A stretch of DNA of 64,000 bases, taken from Leucothrix mucor DSM 2157. GTDB lineage: Bacteria; Pseudomonadota; Gammaproteobacteria; Thiotrichales; Thiotrichaceae. Position numbers and translations under genes: made by a program. Below the pieces are notes generated by a model. The model ran no database searches. It was not told the origin of the DNA and saw nothing but the letters and a program-made list of their open reading frames with translations. Each line of letters opens with the position of its first letter. Position 1 is the stretch's first letter. Positions 1 through 8,274 of this stretch are shown here, piece after piece. The stretch is taken from positions 3,904,501-3,968,500 of the forward strand of contig NZ_ATTE01000001.1 of the NCBI RefSeq assembly GCF_000419525.1, read 5' to 3'.

Positions 1-1149
1 GCTATTTATTTCCCCGGACCTCACTCCTTTACTGGCGAAGACGTGCTTGAGTTACAAGGACACGGCGGCAAAATTGTCTTGGATATGTTGCTGCAGGCTT
101 GCTTACAGTTTGGGGCCCGTTTAGCCCGCCCTGGTGAGTTTTCAGAACGCGCATTTCTAAATGACAAGTTGGACCTGGCTCAAGCCGAAGCCATTGCCGA
201 CTTGATTGATAGCAGTAGTGAACAAGCAGCACGCTCTGCACTGCGCTCCCTTCAAGGTGACTTCTCGGCTGCGATCAACTCCCTACTCACTCAAATCACT
301 GAGCTTCGAATGTATGTCGAGGCAGCTCTGGATTTTCCGGAAGAAGAGATAGATTTCCTCGCTGATCAACGAGTCTTAGATAGGCTCAGCAATATTCAAC
401 AGCAGCTAAAAACCATCTTCGATAAAGCTCGTCAAGGCAGCCTATTGCGCGAAGGTATGCAGCTAGTAATTGTTGGCAAACCCAATGCGGGTAAGTCTAG
501 TTTGCTCAATGCTTTAGCCGGTCAAGATACTGCCATTGTCACCGAGTACGCAGGTACTACCCGTGATGTGCTTCGTGAGTCAATTAACTTAGATGGCATG
601 CCTTTGCATGTGATTGATACGGCAGGCTTGCGAGATAGTGATGACCCCGTGGAACAAATCGGTATTCAGCGTGCTTGGCAAGCAGTCGAAAAAGCAGATC
701 TGATTTTGTTTTTAGTGGATGATACTGAAGCGGCTGATCAGAGCCATCATAGTCTGTTGGAAAGAATGCCCTCGCACCTACCTCGAATTACAGTACACAA
801 TAAGATCGATAAGAGCGGTCATGCTGTTGGACAGCATGGCGAACATCTTTATATCTCAGCTAAAGAGCAAATCGGAATTGATAACCTACGTGAGGCGTTG
901 AAACAGCGTATGGGCTATCAGGCTGATAGTGAAGATCTGTTTATCGCAAGGCGTCGACATCTACAAGCATTAGAGGATACGCAGCAGGCAGTTGATCGTG
1001 CCTCCGAGCAGCTACAAACATTTAATGCTGGCGAGTTAATGGCGGAAGAGCTTCGCTTGGCGCAAGACTCATTAGGACAGATTACAGGTCGATTTACTCC
1101 AGATGATTTGCTTGGGGAAATCTTTAGTTCGTTCTGTATTGGTAAGTAG
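1..1149 (+). CDS. mnmE: tRNA uridine-5-carboxymethylaminomethyl(34) GTPase MnmE, 5'-truncated by window edge
   Basis: MnmE is a cytosolic GTPase. With MnmG it installs the carboxymethylaminomethyl group on wobble uridine 34 of certain tRNAs. The frame is open from base 1, where it encodes the conserved segment [21 protein letters not shown], so the start lies outside the window. About 382 residues are present, against roughly 450 in the family, so about 70 N-terminal residues are missing. Seen in order: the helical domain, P-loop [17 protein letters not shown] (G3), NKID (G4), SAK (G5) and the C-terminal FCIGK, whose Cys is conserved in MnmE. In gammaproteobacteria this gene usually follows rpmH-rnpA-yidC near dnaA, which would place those genes just left of the window (inference). 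A bidirectional terminator follows. Confidence 0.97.
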   Translation, partial: AIYFPGPHSFTGEDVLELQGHGGKIVLDMLLQACLQFGARLARPGEFSERAFLNDKLDLAQAEAIADLIDSSSEQAARSALRSLQGDFSAAINSLLTQITELRMYVEAALDFPEEEIDFLADQRVLDRLSNIQQQLKTIFDKARQGSLLREGMQLVIVGKPNAGKSSLLNALAGQDTAIVTEYAGTTRDVLRESINLDGMPLHVIDTAGLRDSDDPVEQIGIQRAWQAVEKADLILFLVDDTEAADQSHHSLLERMPSHLPRITVHNKIDKSGHAVGQHGEHLYISAKEQIGIDNLREALKQRMGYQADSEDLFIARRRHLQALEDTQQAVDRASEQLQTFNAGELMAEELRLAQDSLGQITGRFTPDDLLGEIFSSFCIGK

Positions 1150-1203
1150 TTCCACGTGAAACATTGCATGTTTCAGGAATAAAAAATCGTAAGAAATATT
1201 TCT

Positions 1204-1240
1204 AAAAGGCATTACACTGTCAAAGTGCGATGCCTTTTTT
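1204..1240. terminator. Bidirectional Rho-independent terminator
   Basis: AAAAGGCAT (1204-1212) pairs with ATGCCTTTT (1230-1238), with further inner pairs, and is followed by a T-run. The A-run on the other side makes it usable in both directions. It lies between the convergent mnmE and GH26 genes and can end both transcripts. Confidence 0.8.
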
Positions 1241-1250
1241 ATTGGGCTAT

Positions 1251-2555
1251 TTACTGGTTACGCTTATCTACATCCGCAGGAAGAATGCTCTCCAAGCGCC
1301 ATTTTTTAAGTAGCTTGCGATTCATTTTACGAAGACCAGCGGCTTCTTTTTTGAGCTTGGAAACACCTTTGATCTCAGGCCTTTTACTAAGACCGTAAGC
1401 ATTACCCTTAGAAGATGAGTCCGCAATTTTCACTGGTCTATTATTGTCTGACTTAGCTTGTAGAAGCTTTTCTGTTGTAGCTGTATCTCCAGCTCTTGCT
1501 TGCAAGCTTGGCTCAGACAGACTACTGGCTTCAGTTTCAATAAGCTCTGGATTCATTGTCCCTGCGAAATAAGGATCAGAGACTGCATGGTTATAAGCAG
1601 ATAAGCCTGTATTGCCTTCAAGATTTAAACCCCATTTCAGCTCCTTGTTTGTGTTAAACCAAACAATCGATTTAATTGCAGGATAGTAAGATTGAATGCT
1701 TTGCATCATGTTAGCAACCCATTCTTCTTTGCTTTCACCAGCATCGCTGTCATCGCCATTCTGGCCCCAGCTGGCATTAGGAAGATCGTGTGGTTCTGCT
1801 GAACTAACCTCACCCAACATAATTGGTTTGTTGGGGTAGTTGCTGATCATGTTCACATACTGCTGACTGAAGGTTTCATCAAATGACTTCCAGCTACTAA
1901 ACGAATAATTACTGCCCCAGTTATAACCATCCAATGACAGCCAGTCCACCACGTCATCGCCAGGATAGTACTGAGTAATATCATCATAACTGTCGACATC
2001 AACATTATTGGCACACCACACCCAGTCAACGGCATCACCAATTCCGGCAGCCACAAACTTGGCATGCAGGTAACGCCAAGCCGTTTTTAAGTCCTCGGGC
2101 TTATCTCCCCAAGGGTACCAAGTGCCATTAAACTCATGCGCAAAGCGCAGGGCAATTTTTGGCTGTTGGTCAGCTGGATACGTACTACGCCAATATTTAA
2201 AGCCATCAATCCAACTGTAAATATAGCCATCAAATTGACCGCTGCTAATTTCTTGCAGAATATTGGCATCAGGGCGGTCACGCTTATAAGGCATCCACGT
2301 GATTAGTGGGGTGGCATTGCGAGATACAATATTGGAAGCTTGGTAACGCAGATGTCCCCACCAGTTGTAGTTAAAACTTGAAAACAGGTTAATGGTAGCT
2401 GCAGTGCGAGTTGTGGAATCGTTGAGTTCATCGATAGTACGAGTCGTCCAACCATCATGATTCACATAAGCACCAATTGCGGTATCAGCAATAGCCGTTC
2501 CAGAAAATAGTAGGCAAGCGAGTGCGGCAGATAGTACGTTTTTTGTTGTATTCAT
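1251..2555 (-). CDS. Secreted glycoside hydrolase, GH26-like (mannanase/glucanase family)
   Basis: This is a 434-residue exported protein that looks like clan GH-A family 26, whose members are mostly endo-beta-mannanases with some xylanases and glucanases. A signal peptide (MNTTK..., cleavage after AIA near residue 23) precedes a TIM-barrel-type domain. The motif RFAHEFNGTWYPWG carries the likely acid/base Glu141, and LGEVSS carries the likely nucleophile Glu249. The frame is open upstream to 2639, but those 28 residues would precede the signal peptide, so ATG 2555 is chosen. Residues about 345-434, after the barrel, form a Ser/Lys/Arg-rich, probably disordered tail of unknown role. The gene lies 1 kb from a sugar-uptake operon and could supply it with sugars released from a polysaccharide (inference). 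The exact substrate cannot be read from the sequence. Confidence 0.75.
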   Translation of the reverse strand: MNTTKNVLSAALACLLFSGTAIADTAIGAYVNHDGWTTRTIDELNDSTTRTAATINLFSSFNYNWWGHLRYQASNIVSRNATPLITWMPYKRDRPDANILQEISSGQFDGYIYSWIDGFKYWRSTYPADQQPKIALRFAHEFNGTWYPWGDKPEDLKTAWRYLHAKFVAAGIGDAVDWVWCANNVDVDSYDDITQYYPGDDVVDWLSLDGYNWGSNYSFSSWKSFDETFSQQYVNMISNYPNKPIMLGEVSSAEPHDLPNASWGQNGDDSDAGESKEEWVANMMQSIQSYYPAIKSIVWFNTNKELKWGLNLEGNTGLSAYNHAVSDPYFAGTMNPELIETEASSLSEPSLQARAGDTATTEKLLQAKSDNNRPVKIADSSSKGNAYGLSKRPEIKGVSKLKKEAAGLRKMNRKLLKKWRLESILPADVDKRNQ

Positions 2556-2737
2556 TGAATTGTCTCTATAAATCGCCTGCTCAAAACAACTCTCAAAAAG
2601 TGAAAGCGAGCGGGACGGATTGGGGTTGTAAAAGAACAATCAATCGAACGGGCATGCACTATTGGGGGATAGGCAGCAGGAGCAATTATTGATTTTTTTG
2701 ATACTAGAGAGGGACAACTGAATCAAATGTGAATTAG

Positions 2738-2787
2738 CTCTGGTCTATCAGCTCTACCTGCTGAAGGGTAGAGCTGTCAGACCAGAG
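2738..2787. repeat. Long imperfect inverted repeat (hairpin) between two minus-strand genes
   Basis: CTCTGGTCT and CAGCTCTACC on the left arm (2738-2758) match the reverse complement of 2767-2787 with only two mismatches in 21 positions; the loop is 8 nt. It sits 24 bp after the peroxidase-like gene and upstream of the GH26 gene. No clear T-run follows on the minus strand, so it may be a processing or Rho-dependent signal rather than a classical terminator. Confidence 0.6.
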
Positions 2788-2810
2788 GGAGATAATATTG
2801 CGAGGTTGGT

Positions 2811-3392
2811 TTATTGACGAGGCTGTCTTCCCAGCATATAAAACTCATCATTAGGTCGGATGCTCGCCATATTCACCAATCGATTAGATAGGCCGAAAAA
2901 TGCCGTAATCGCTCCGATATCCCAAATATCATCATCATTAAAGCCATGCTCATAAAGCGTTGCATAATCAGTATCGGAGACAGTTTCGGCTTCTTTACAA
3001 ACCTTCTCTGCAAACGCCAGCATAGCCTTCTGACGTTCACTAATATCACCCTTGCGATAATTGACCGCTAGCTGATCGGCAATCAACGGGTTCTTGGCGC
3101 GGATTCTCAAAATGGCACCATGCGCCACAACACAATATTGGCATTGGTTTAATCCGGAGGTGGCGACCACAATCATCTCCCGTTCGGCCTTCGTTAAACC
3201 TTCGTCCTTCTCCATCAGTGCATCATGATAAGCAAAGAACGCTCTAAATTCGGCAGGACGGTGAGCCAACGCTAAAAAGATATTTGGCACAAAACCGGAC
3301 TTCTCTTGCACCTCTAAAATCAGTTCGCGCATATCATCAGGAAGGTTATTGAGTTCAGGAATTGGGTGGCGGCTAATTGCAGGTTCAGACAT
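2811..3392 (-). CDS. Peroxidase-related protein, AhpD/carboxymuconolactone-decarboxylase-like fold
   Basis: This 193-residue soluble all-helical protein resembles the 'uncharacterized peroxidase-related enzyme' group within the AhpD-like superfamily. The CxxC motif is visible as NQCQYCVVAHGA, followed by the conserved His, the arrangement used for thiol-based peroxide reduction in AhpD. The N-terminal ISRHPIPELNNLPDD and the C-terminal FFGLSNRLVNM segments are typical of this group. It is a single gene with no obvious operon partner. It faces the DUF1479 gene divergently across 224 bp, so the two might share a promoter region. The physiological reductant and substrate are unknown. Confidence 0.8.
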   Translation of the reverse strand: MSEPAISRHPIPELNNLPDDMRELILEVQEKSGFVPNIFLALAHRPAEFRAFFAYHDALMEKDEGLTKAEREMIVVATSGLNQCQYCVVAHGAILRIRAKNPLIADQLAVNYRKGDISERQKAMLAFAEKVCKEAETVSDTDYATLYEHGFNDDDIWDIGAITAFFGLSNRLVNMASIRPNDEFYMLGRQPRQ

Positions 3393-3573
3393 CGTAGGCT
3401 CTCAGTTGGGCAAAGCTTAAGTGTATAAGATGCGATTAATTTGCTTTACTGAGGAGGCGAACATTTTTGTAAAGCAGTGGTAAATTGAGCGTCAGCATAG
3501 GTGCCAGAGACTTAAAGATTGAGTTAAAAAATCAGCTTGGTTAGGATGAATTGATCTTTTCAAAGTGCGTCTT

Positions 3574-3585
3574 TGGAACCTTTCA
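3574..3585. promoter_or_regulatory. Candidate operator (copy 1) of the adjacent LacI regulator
   Basis: TGGAACCTTTCA matches the perfect palindrome TGGAACGTTCCA found upstream of the lacI gene (4894-4905) at 10 of 12 positions. It lies 32 bp before the ATG of the DUF1479 gene. LacI-family proteins bind such even-length palindromes with a central CG. The recurrence in front of two genes of the same locus is the evidence; binding is inferred. Confidence 0.5.
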
Positions 3586-3616
3586 GGTCGCACAGGTCAT
3601 TACAGGAGGAAGTAGC

Positions 3617-4867
3617 ATGAGCTTAAACGTGGAAAATATTCCGCAAGCGATTCGCGAAGCAAAGGCACAGCTGAAGCAGTCATGCGGAAATTTTAAAGAC
3701 AGCTTTGAAGGAATGACGGCATCCATCCAAGCAGAAATTGATGAGATAAAAGCGCTGCAAGCTAACGGCGATAATGTCATTCCTGAACTCAATTATGCCG
3801 ACTTACTCGAAGGTGGGGTCACTGAATCACAACAGGCCATGATTCGTAAACGTGGTTGCGTCATTGTGAGAAATACCTTTCCTGTAGAGCAAGCACAAAA
3901 GTGGAATCAGCAAATCGCAGATTATTTAGATACGCTTGATTACGTGAATACACCGGACAAAGGTCTCGATAAATACTTCTCATCCCTGCAACAGGGTAAG
4001 CCACAAATCTTCAGCGTGTACTGGTCAAAACCACAAATCATGGCACGCCAATCTGAGAATATGGCAATCACCCGCCGCCATCTCAATCGGGTTTGGAATT
4101 ACCAACACGAGGGTGAGCAGGTATTCGACCCTGACCGTGAATGTACTTATGCCGACCGGGTTCGGCGCAGAGAACCCGGCGATAATTCTTTAGGGCTCAA
4201 ACCGCATATCGATGGTGGCTCGGTTGAGCGTTGGATAGACGAGCAAGGTTTTCGAAAAGTATTCCGTCATTTGATTGATGGCAACTGGGAAGCCTATGAA
4301 CCTTTTGATGCGGCCTTCCGAAACCAGACTCAGGAAATCCCATCGCCAGCCGTCTGCAGTATGTTCCGAACCTATCAAGGCTGGGTCGCTTTAACGCCGC
4401 AAGGACCAGGTGATGGCACGCTCAATTTGGTCCCAGTTTCCAGAGCCTTGGCTTGGATGTTTTTACGTGCGTTGCAAGATGATGTGCCTGATGATGAGCT
4501 TTGCGGTGCGATGGCTTCACGAGCATTATTGTGCGATCCCAAGTGGCATGCTTTATTGTTGGAAGCGCTCATGCCCATTCCAATGATGCAACCAGGCGAT
4601 ACGGTTTGGTGGCATCCGGATGTGATTCATGCGGTAGAGGATCAACACCAAGGTCAGGGCTACAGCAATGTGATGTACATCGGTGCGGCTCCCTATTGCC
4701 AGAAAAATGCGGACTACCTGAAAGCTCAGGCAGATGCCTTTTTAGCCGGTAATAGTGCTCCTGATTTTGCCGCCGAAAATTACGAACTCAACTTCGATGC
4801 TCGAGCCACTGAGGATGACCTCTCCGAGTTGGGTAAAATTCAAATGGGCTTAGCGGATCAATCGTAG
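3617..4867 (+). CDS. DUF1479 (YbiU-like) putative Fe(II)/2-oxoglutarate-type dioxygenase
   Basis: This 416-residue protein belongs to the DUF1479/YbiU family, a double-stranded beta-helix (cupin-like) family predicted to be non-haem iron dioxygenases. A likely iron-binding HxD is visible in KPHIDGGS (about residue 199), and the distal His lies in the WWHPDVIHAVED segment near residue 335. ATG 3617 is chosen because AGGAGGA sits 7 bp upstream; the 22 codons upstream have no ribosome site. The gene is followed 91 bp later by a LacI regulator and then a sugar ABC importer. This suggests it oxidises an imported sugar or sugar derivative, or acts on a substituent such as a sulfonate (speculative). 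The substrate of this family is not settled to my knowledge. Confidence 0.8.
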   Translation: MSLNVENIPQAIREAKAQLKQSCGNFKDSFEGMTASIQAEIDEIKALQANGDNVIPELNYADLLEGGVTESQQAMIRKRGCVIVRNTFPVEQAQKWNQQIADYLDTLDYVNTPDKGLDKYFSSLQQGKPQIFSVYWSKPQIMARQSENMAITRRHLNRVWNYQHEGEQVFDPDRECTYADRVRRREPGDNSLGLKPHIDGGSVERWIDEQGFRKVFRHLIDGNWEAYEPFDAAFRNQTQEIPSPAVCSMFRTYQGWVALTPQGPGDGTLNLVPVSRALAWMFLRALQDDVPDDELCGAMASRALLCDPKWHALLLEALMPIPMMQPGDTVWWHPDVIHAVEDQHQGQGYSNVMYIGAAPYCQKNADYLKAQADAFLAGNSAPDFAAENYELNFDARATEDDLSELGKIQMGLADQS

Positions 4868-4893
4868 TCAATCAGTTCACTAAGACATTCGTT

Positions 4894-4905
4894 TGGAACG
4901 TTCCA
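4894..4905. promoter_or_regulatory. Candidate LacI autoregulatory operator (copy 2), perfect palindrome
   Basis: TGGAACGTTCCA is a perfect 12-bp palindrome with a central CG, 53 bp upstream of the lacI ATG. A near-copy precedes the DUF1479 gene. This is consistent with autoregulation and with control of the whole locus by the encoded LacI protein. Confidence 0.6.
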
Positions 4906-4958
4906 GATTTTGTGCTAGATTAAATAGAACAGCACAAAATCTTAGGAGGAATTTGTCG

Positions 4959-6002
4959 ATGCAAGACCTGCCAACCAAACCGGAAGGGCGCAGAGTGACC
5001 CTGCTGGATGTGGCAAAACACGTTGGCGTGTCGAAGTCGACCGTGTCTCTGGTTTTGAGGCGCAGTGCTGATGTTAATGAAAAAACCCGCGAACGTGTTC
5101 TCAAGGGTATCGAACAAACCGGCTATGTTTACAACCGTAAAGCAGCCGACCTCCGCCAAACCGCTACCAGTGATTTACTGGGTGTTATCGTCAATGTATT
5201 GAACACACCTTACAGCGGCGAGCTGCTCAATCATTTTGAGCAAGAAGCACTTAAGCTGGATTTAGTCCCGATGTTTGTCAGCAATGGCGAGCAGCTTAAG
5301 CAGCAAGAAACCCTCGTCAGAAAGTTAATGGAATACAATGTTAACGGTCTGCTGATCTGCCCCGCTCCCCTAACCTCCGCCGCTTGGCTGGAGCAAATAT
5401 TTCGTAACGGATTTCCCGTTGTGCAGATCATGCGAGAAGTGCCCTTTGGCAATTTTCCGACCGTGATCGCCGATAACCGTAATGGCGTGTATACCGCCAC
5501 CCAACACCTGATTCAGTTAGGCCATAAAAAAATCGCCTTCATTGGCGGCGTGGATCATACCTCGGATTATCACGAACGGCTTGCCGGTTATATGGATGCC
5601 ATGAGCGATGCTGGTTTAAATGTTCCAGCGGGATATGTGTACCAAGTGATGCAAGGTCGTGCAGCCGGCCGAGAGTCCCTAAAAGCCGTTTTAAACTACG
5701 ATCCTGAAATCACCGGCGTGATGTGTTTTTCAGATTTGATGGCATACGGTGCGCTGAGTGGGGCGCGCGAAATGGGACTGGAAGTAGGCAAAGATCTGGC
5801 CGTGGTTGGCTTTGATGATATTGCCGATTCCAGTTTGACGCACCCTGCTCTAACCACTGTAAAAGTGTCTGCAGCAGCCATCGCCGAAGCGGCCATCGAG
5901 CTGCTGCAAACTTATATTAAAGATCGCAATGCGCCACGCCAGCGAATTGTGATTCCGACCGAATTGATTGTTCGCGAGTCTTGTGGCGCGCCTCGATCAT
6001 AA
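4959..6002 (+). CDS. LacI-family transcriptional regulator of the sugar-uptake locus
   Basis: This 347-residue DNA-binding repressor has an N-terminal LacI helix-turn-helix at residues 15-65 (TLLDVAKHVGVSKSTVSLVL). A periplasmic-binding-protein-like effector domain from about residue 70 contains the typical segments HKKIAFIGG, CFSDLMAYGAL and VVGFDD. ATG 4959 is chosen over an upstream in-frame codon because AGGAGGA lies 8 bp before it. The gene lies 24 bp upstream of the sugar-binding-protein gene, so it is probably the local, sugar-responsive regulator. The two TGGAAC-type palindromes at 3574 and 4894 are its likely operators. The inducer is presumably the sugar imported by the adjacent transporter or a product of it. 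Confidence 0.9.
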   Translation: MQDLPTKPEGRRVTLLDVAKHVGVSKSTVSLVLRRSADVNEKTRERVLKGIEQTGYVYNRKAADLRQTATSDLLGVIVNVLNTPYSGELLNHFEQEALKLDLVPMFVSNGEQLKQQETLVRKLMEYNVNGLLICPAPLTSAAWLEQIFRNGFPVVQIMREVPFGNFPTVIADNRNGVYTATQHLIQLGHKKIAFIGGVDHTSDYHERLAGYMDAMSDAGLNVPAGYVYQVMQGRAAGRESLKAVLNYDPEITGVMCFSDLMAYGALSGAREMGLEVGKDLAVVGFDDIADSSLTHPALTTVKVSAAAIAEAAIELLQTYIKDRNAPRQRIVIPTELIVRESCGAPRS

Positions 6003-6026
6003 ACTGAAACCCTGAGGAGGGATGAA

Positions 6027-7283
6027 ATGAACGTGCGTAATTTTAAAGTGAAATTGTTAGCAGCCTCATTAGCATTTGGTCTAAGCGGTGGTGCGATGGC
6101 TGATGATGTCGAAGTACTGCATTGGTGGACATCAGGCGGGGAAGCAAAAGCGCTAACCGTACTGAAGGATGATTTGAAAACTCAGGGAATTGGTTGGAAG
6201 GATATGCCGGTTGCCGGCGGTGGTGGTTCCAATGCCATGACCGTATTGCGTGCGCGTGTACAAGCGAAGAACGCTCCGACTGCCGTTCAAATGCTCGGTT
6301 TTGATATCCAGGATTGGGCGGCAGAAGATGCCACTGCAAATTTAAATGAACTGGCCGAAGCCGAAGGCTGGGACAAAGTGGTTCCTGCTGCGCTACAGCG
6401 CTTCTCAAAATATGAAGGCAATTGGGTTGCTGCTCCGGTCAATGTGCACTCCACCAACTGGGTGTGGGCCAACAAAAAAGTCATGGATGAAGTCGGCGCA
6501 ACTGAGCTTCCAAAAGATTGGGATGAGTTCATTGCCGTATTGGAAAAGATCAAAGCCAAAGGCTATACCGCACTGGCACATGGTGGTCAGCCTTGGCAGG
6601 ATGCGACCCTATTTGATGGTGTTGTGATGACGACCGGCGGTATCGACTTCTACAACAAATCGATGGTCAACCTGGATGCTGAAGCACTTGGCTCTGAGAC
6701 TATGGTGAAGGTGTTTGATCGCATGCGTCAGCTGCGTGGTTTTGTCGATGACAACTTCTCCGGTCGTGATTGGAATCTAGCTTCTGGTATGGTCATCGAA
6801 GGTAAAGCCGGTGTACAGATCATGGGAGACTGGGCAAAAGGCGAATTCATCAAAGCCGAAAAAATACCGGGTGAAGACTTCCTCTGTTTTCGAGTACCGG
6901 GCACACAAGGCATGGTGTCATTCAACTCCGATCAGTTTGTGATGTTTGCCGGTGAAGAGGCTGGTAAAAAATCACAGCTGGCCATGGCCAAAGCCGTGAT
7001 GTCTCCGGGCTTCCAATCAGCGTTTAACGTGGTTAAAGGCTCTGCGCCAGCCCGTACCGATGTACCGAATGACGCCTTTGATGCCTGCGGTAAAAAAGCC
7101 ATGAAAGACTTGGCTGAAGCTGCCGCAAGCGATCAACTCGTCGGTTCAATGGCACACGGTCATGCAGCTCCGGCTTCCGTGAAAAATGCCTTGTACGATG
7201 TCGTGACCAAACACTTCAATAGTGACAACAGCTCCGCTGATGCCGTCAAAGAGTTGGTAGCAGCCATCGAAGGCGCGAAGTAA
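6027..7283 (+). CDS. Sugar ABC transporter periplasmic binding protein, GtsA-like (glucose/mannose type)
   Basis: This 418-residue periplasmic solute-binding protein belongs to the extracellular binding protein family 1. A signal peptide ends at GGAMA-DD (about residue 25). The mature chain begins [15 protein letters not shown], and later segments [32 protein letters not shown] and [13 protein letters not shown] closely match the GtsA glucose-binding proteins of pseudomonads. GAGGAGG stands just before the ATG. It is the first transporter gene of the gts-like operon. A stable hairpin after the stop probably raises its transcript level over the membrane subunits. Glucose, mannose or a related aldose is the likely ligand; the adjacent isomerase favours mannose. 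Confidence 0.9.
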   Translation: MNVRNFKVKLLAASLAFGLSGGAMADDVEVLHWWTSGGEAKALTVLKDDLKTQGIGWKDMPVAGGGGSNAMTVLRARVQAKNAPTAVQMLGFDIQDWAAEDATANLNELAEAEGWDKVVPAALQRFSKYEGNWVAAPVNVHSTNWVWANKKVMDEVGATELPKDWDEFIAVLEKIKAKGYTALAHGGQPWQDATLFDGVVMTTGGIDFYNKSMVNLDAEALGSETMVKVFDRMRQLRGFVDDNFSGRDWNLASGMVIEGKAGVQIMGDWAKGEFIKAEKIPGEDFLCFRVPGTQGMVSFNSDQFVMFAGEEAGKKSQLAMAKAVMSPGFQSAFNVVKGSAPARTDVPNDAFDACGKKAMKDLAEAAASDQLVGSMAHGHAAPASVKNALYDVVTKHFNSDNSSADAVKELVAAIEGAK

Positions 7284-7313
7284 GCGGGTGTAAATAAGAG
7301 GTAAAACCTGGAT

Positions 7314-7355
7314 AGCTTTTGCGGTGGTGTACTCCTCCCCAGCCACCGCAAAGCT
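7314..7355 (+). terminator. Intra-operon hairpin after the binding-protein gene (attenuator/mRNA stabiliser)
   Basis: AGCTTTTGCGGTGG (7314-7327) pairs with CCACCGCAAAGCT (7343-7355) with a single bulge and a 15-nt loop; only a short TTT follows. Hairpins at this place in sugar ABC operons commonly give partial termination or protect upstream mRNA, so that more binding protein than permease is made. Confidence 0.65.
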
Positions 7356-7377
7356 TTCCATTTCACAAGGCTTTTAT

Positions 7378-8274
7378 ATGAACGACAACACTTCCGGCTG
7401 GGCGGGTTGGTGGCGGCGTAACCTGCCAAAAATAGTCCTCTCGCCCTCCTTTGCCATCACCTTGTGTTTTGTCTACGGCTTCATTATCTACACCGGTTAT
7501 ATTTCTATGACTGCGTCGAGGATGTTGCCCAAGATGAAATACATCGGATTGGACAATTACGAGAAGCTCTGGAAAACGCTGAACTGGCAAGTTGCTCTGG
7601 ATAACCTCGCAATCTTCGGTATCTTGTATATCGGGATCTGCGGCATCCTAGGTTTGTTTCTGGCAATCCTGTTAGACCAGAAAATTCGCGGCGAAGGTTT
7701 CCTACGGCCCATTTATTTATACCCAATGGCTTTGTCGTTTATCGTTACTGGAACCGCTTGGAAGTGGTTCTTAAATCCAGGTCTCGGTCTGGAAAAAACC
7801 ATGCACGAATGGGGTTGGAGTAGTTTCAGTTTCGACTGGCTGGTCAATTCCGAAATGGCAATCTATACCGTGGTCATGGCGGGCGTCTGGCAAAGCTCCG
7901 GGTTTGTTATGGCAATGTTTCTGGCTGGCTTACGTGGAATTGATGGCGAACAAATTAAAGCAGCGCAGCTGGATGGAGCATCCACTTTTCAAACCTATCG
8001 ACGCGTGATCATTCCTCAGCTGGGTGCGGTGTTCCTAAGTGCCTTTGTCGTGCTGTCACATATGGCGATTAAATCCTACGATCTAGTTATTGCCTTGACT
8101 GGCGGTGGGCCGGGGAATGCCACCGAGCTTCCGGCGACCTTTATGTATTCCTATACTTTCACCCGTAACCAAATGGGTGTCGGTGCGGCTTCGGCAATGA
8201 TTATGCTAATGACCATTGCCGCGATTATGGTGCCGTATCTGTATGCTGAAACACGGAGTAAACGCCATGAGTAA
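7378..8274 (+). CDS. Sugar ABC transporter permease, GtsB/MalF-type
   Basis: This 298-residue inner-membrane protein has six predicted transmembrane segments. The EAA loop that contacts the ATPase is seen in IKAAQLDGASTFQTYRRVIIPQL, followed by the hallmark ALTGGGPGNATELPATFMY of MalF-type sugar permeases. ATG 7378 is preferred to an upstream in-frame codon because the latter would run through the intergenic hairpin. The next permease gene overlaps its end by 8 bp, showing translational coupling. It pairs with the following gene to form the transmembrane channel of the importer. Confidence 0.9.
   Translation: MNDNTSGWAGWWRRNLPKIVLSPSFAITLCFVYGFIIYTGYISMTASRMLPKMKYIGLDNYEKLWKTLNWQVALDNLAIFGILYIGICGILGLFLAILLDQKIRGEGFLRPIYLYPMALSFIVTGTAWKWFLNPGLGLEKTMHEWGWSSFSFDWLVNSEMAIYTVVMAGVWQSSGFVMAMFLAGLRGIDGEQIKAAQLDGASTFQTYRRVIIPQLGAVFLSAFVVLSHMAIKSYDLVIALTGGGPGNATELPATFMYSYTFTRNQMGVGAASAMIMLMTIAAIMVPYLYAETRSKRHE

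Noticed and set aside
2556-2639. N-terminal extension of the GH26 gene by 28 codons
   Set aside because: It would place polar residues before a complete signal peptide; ATG 2555 is the better start.
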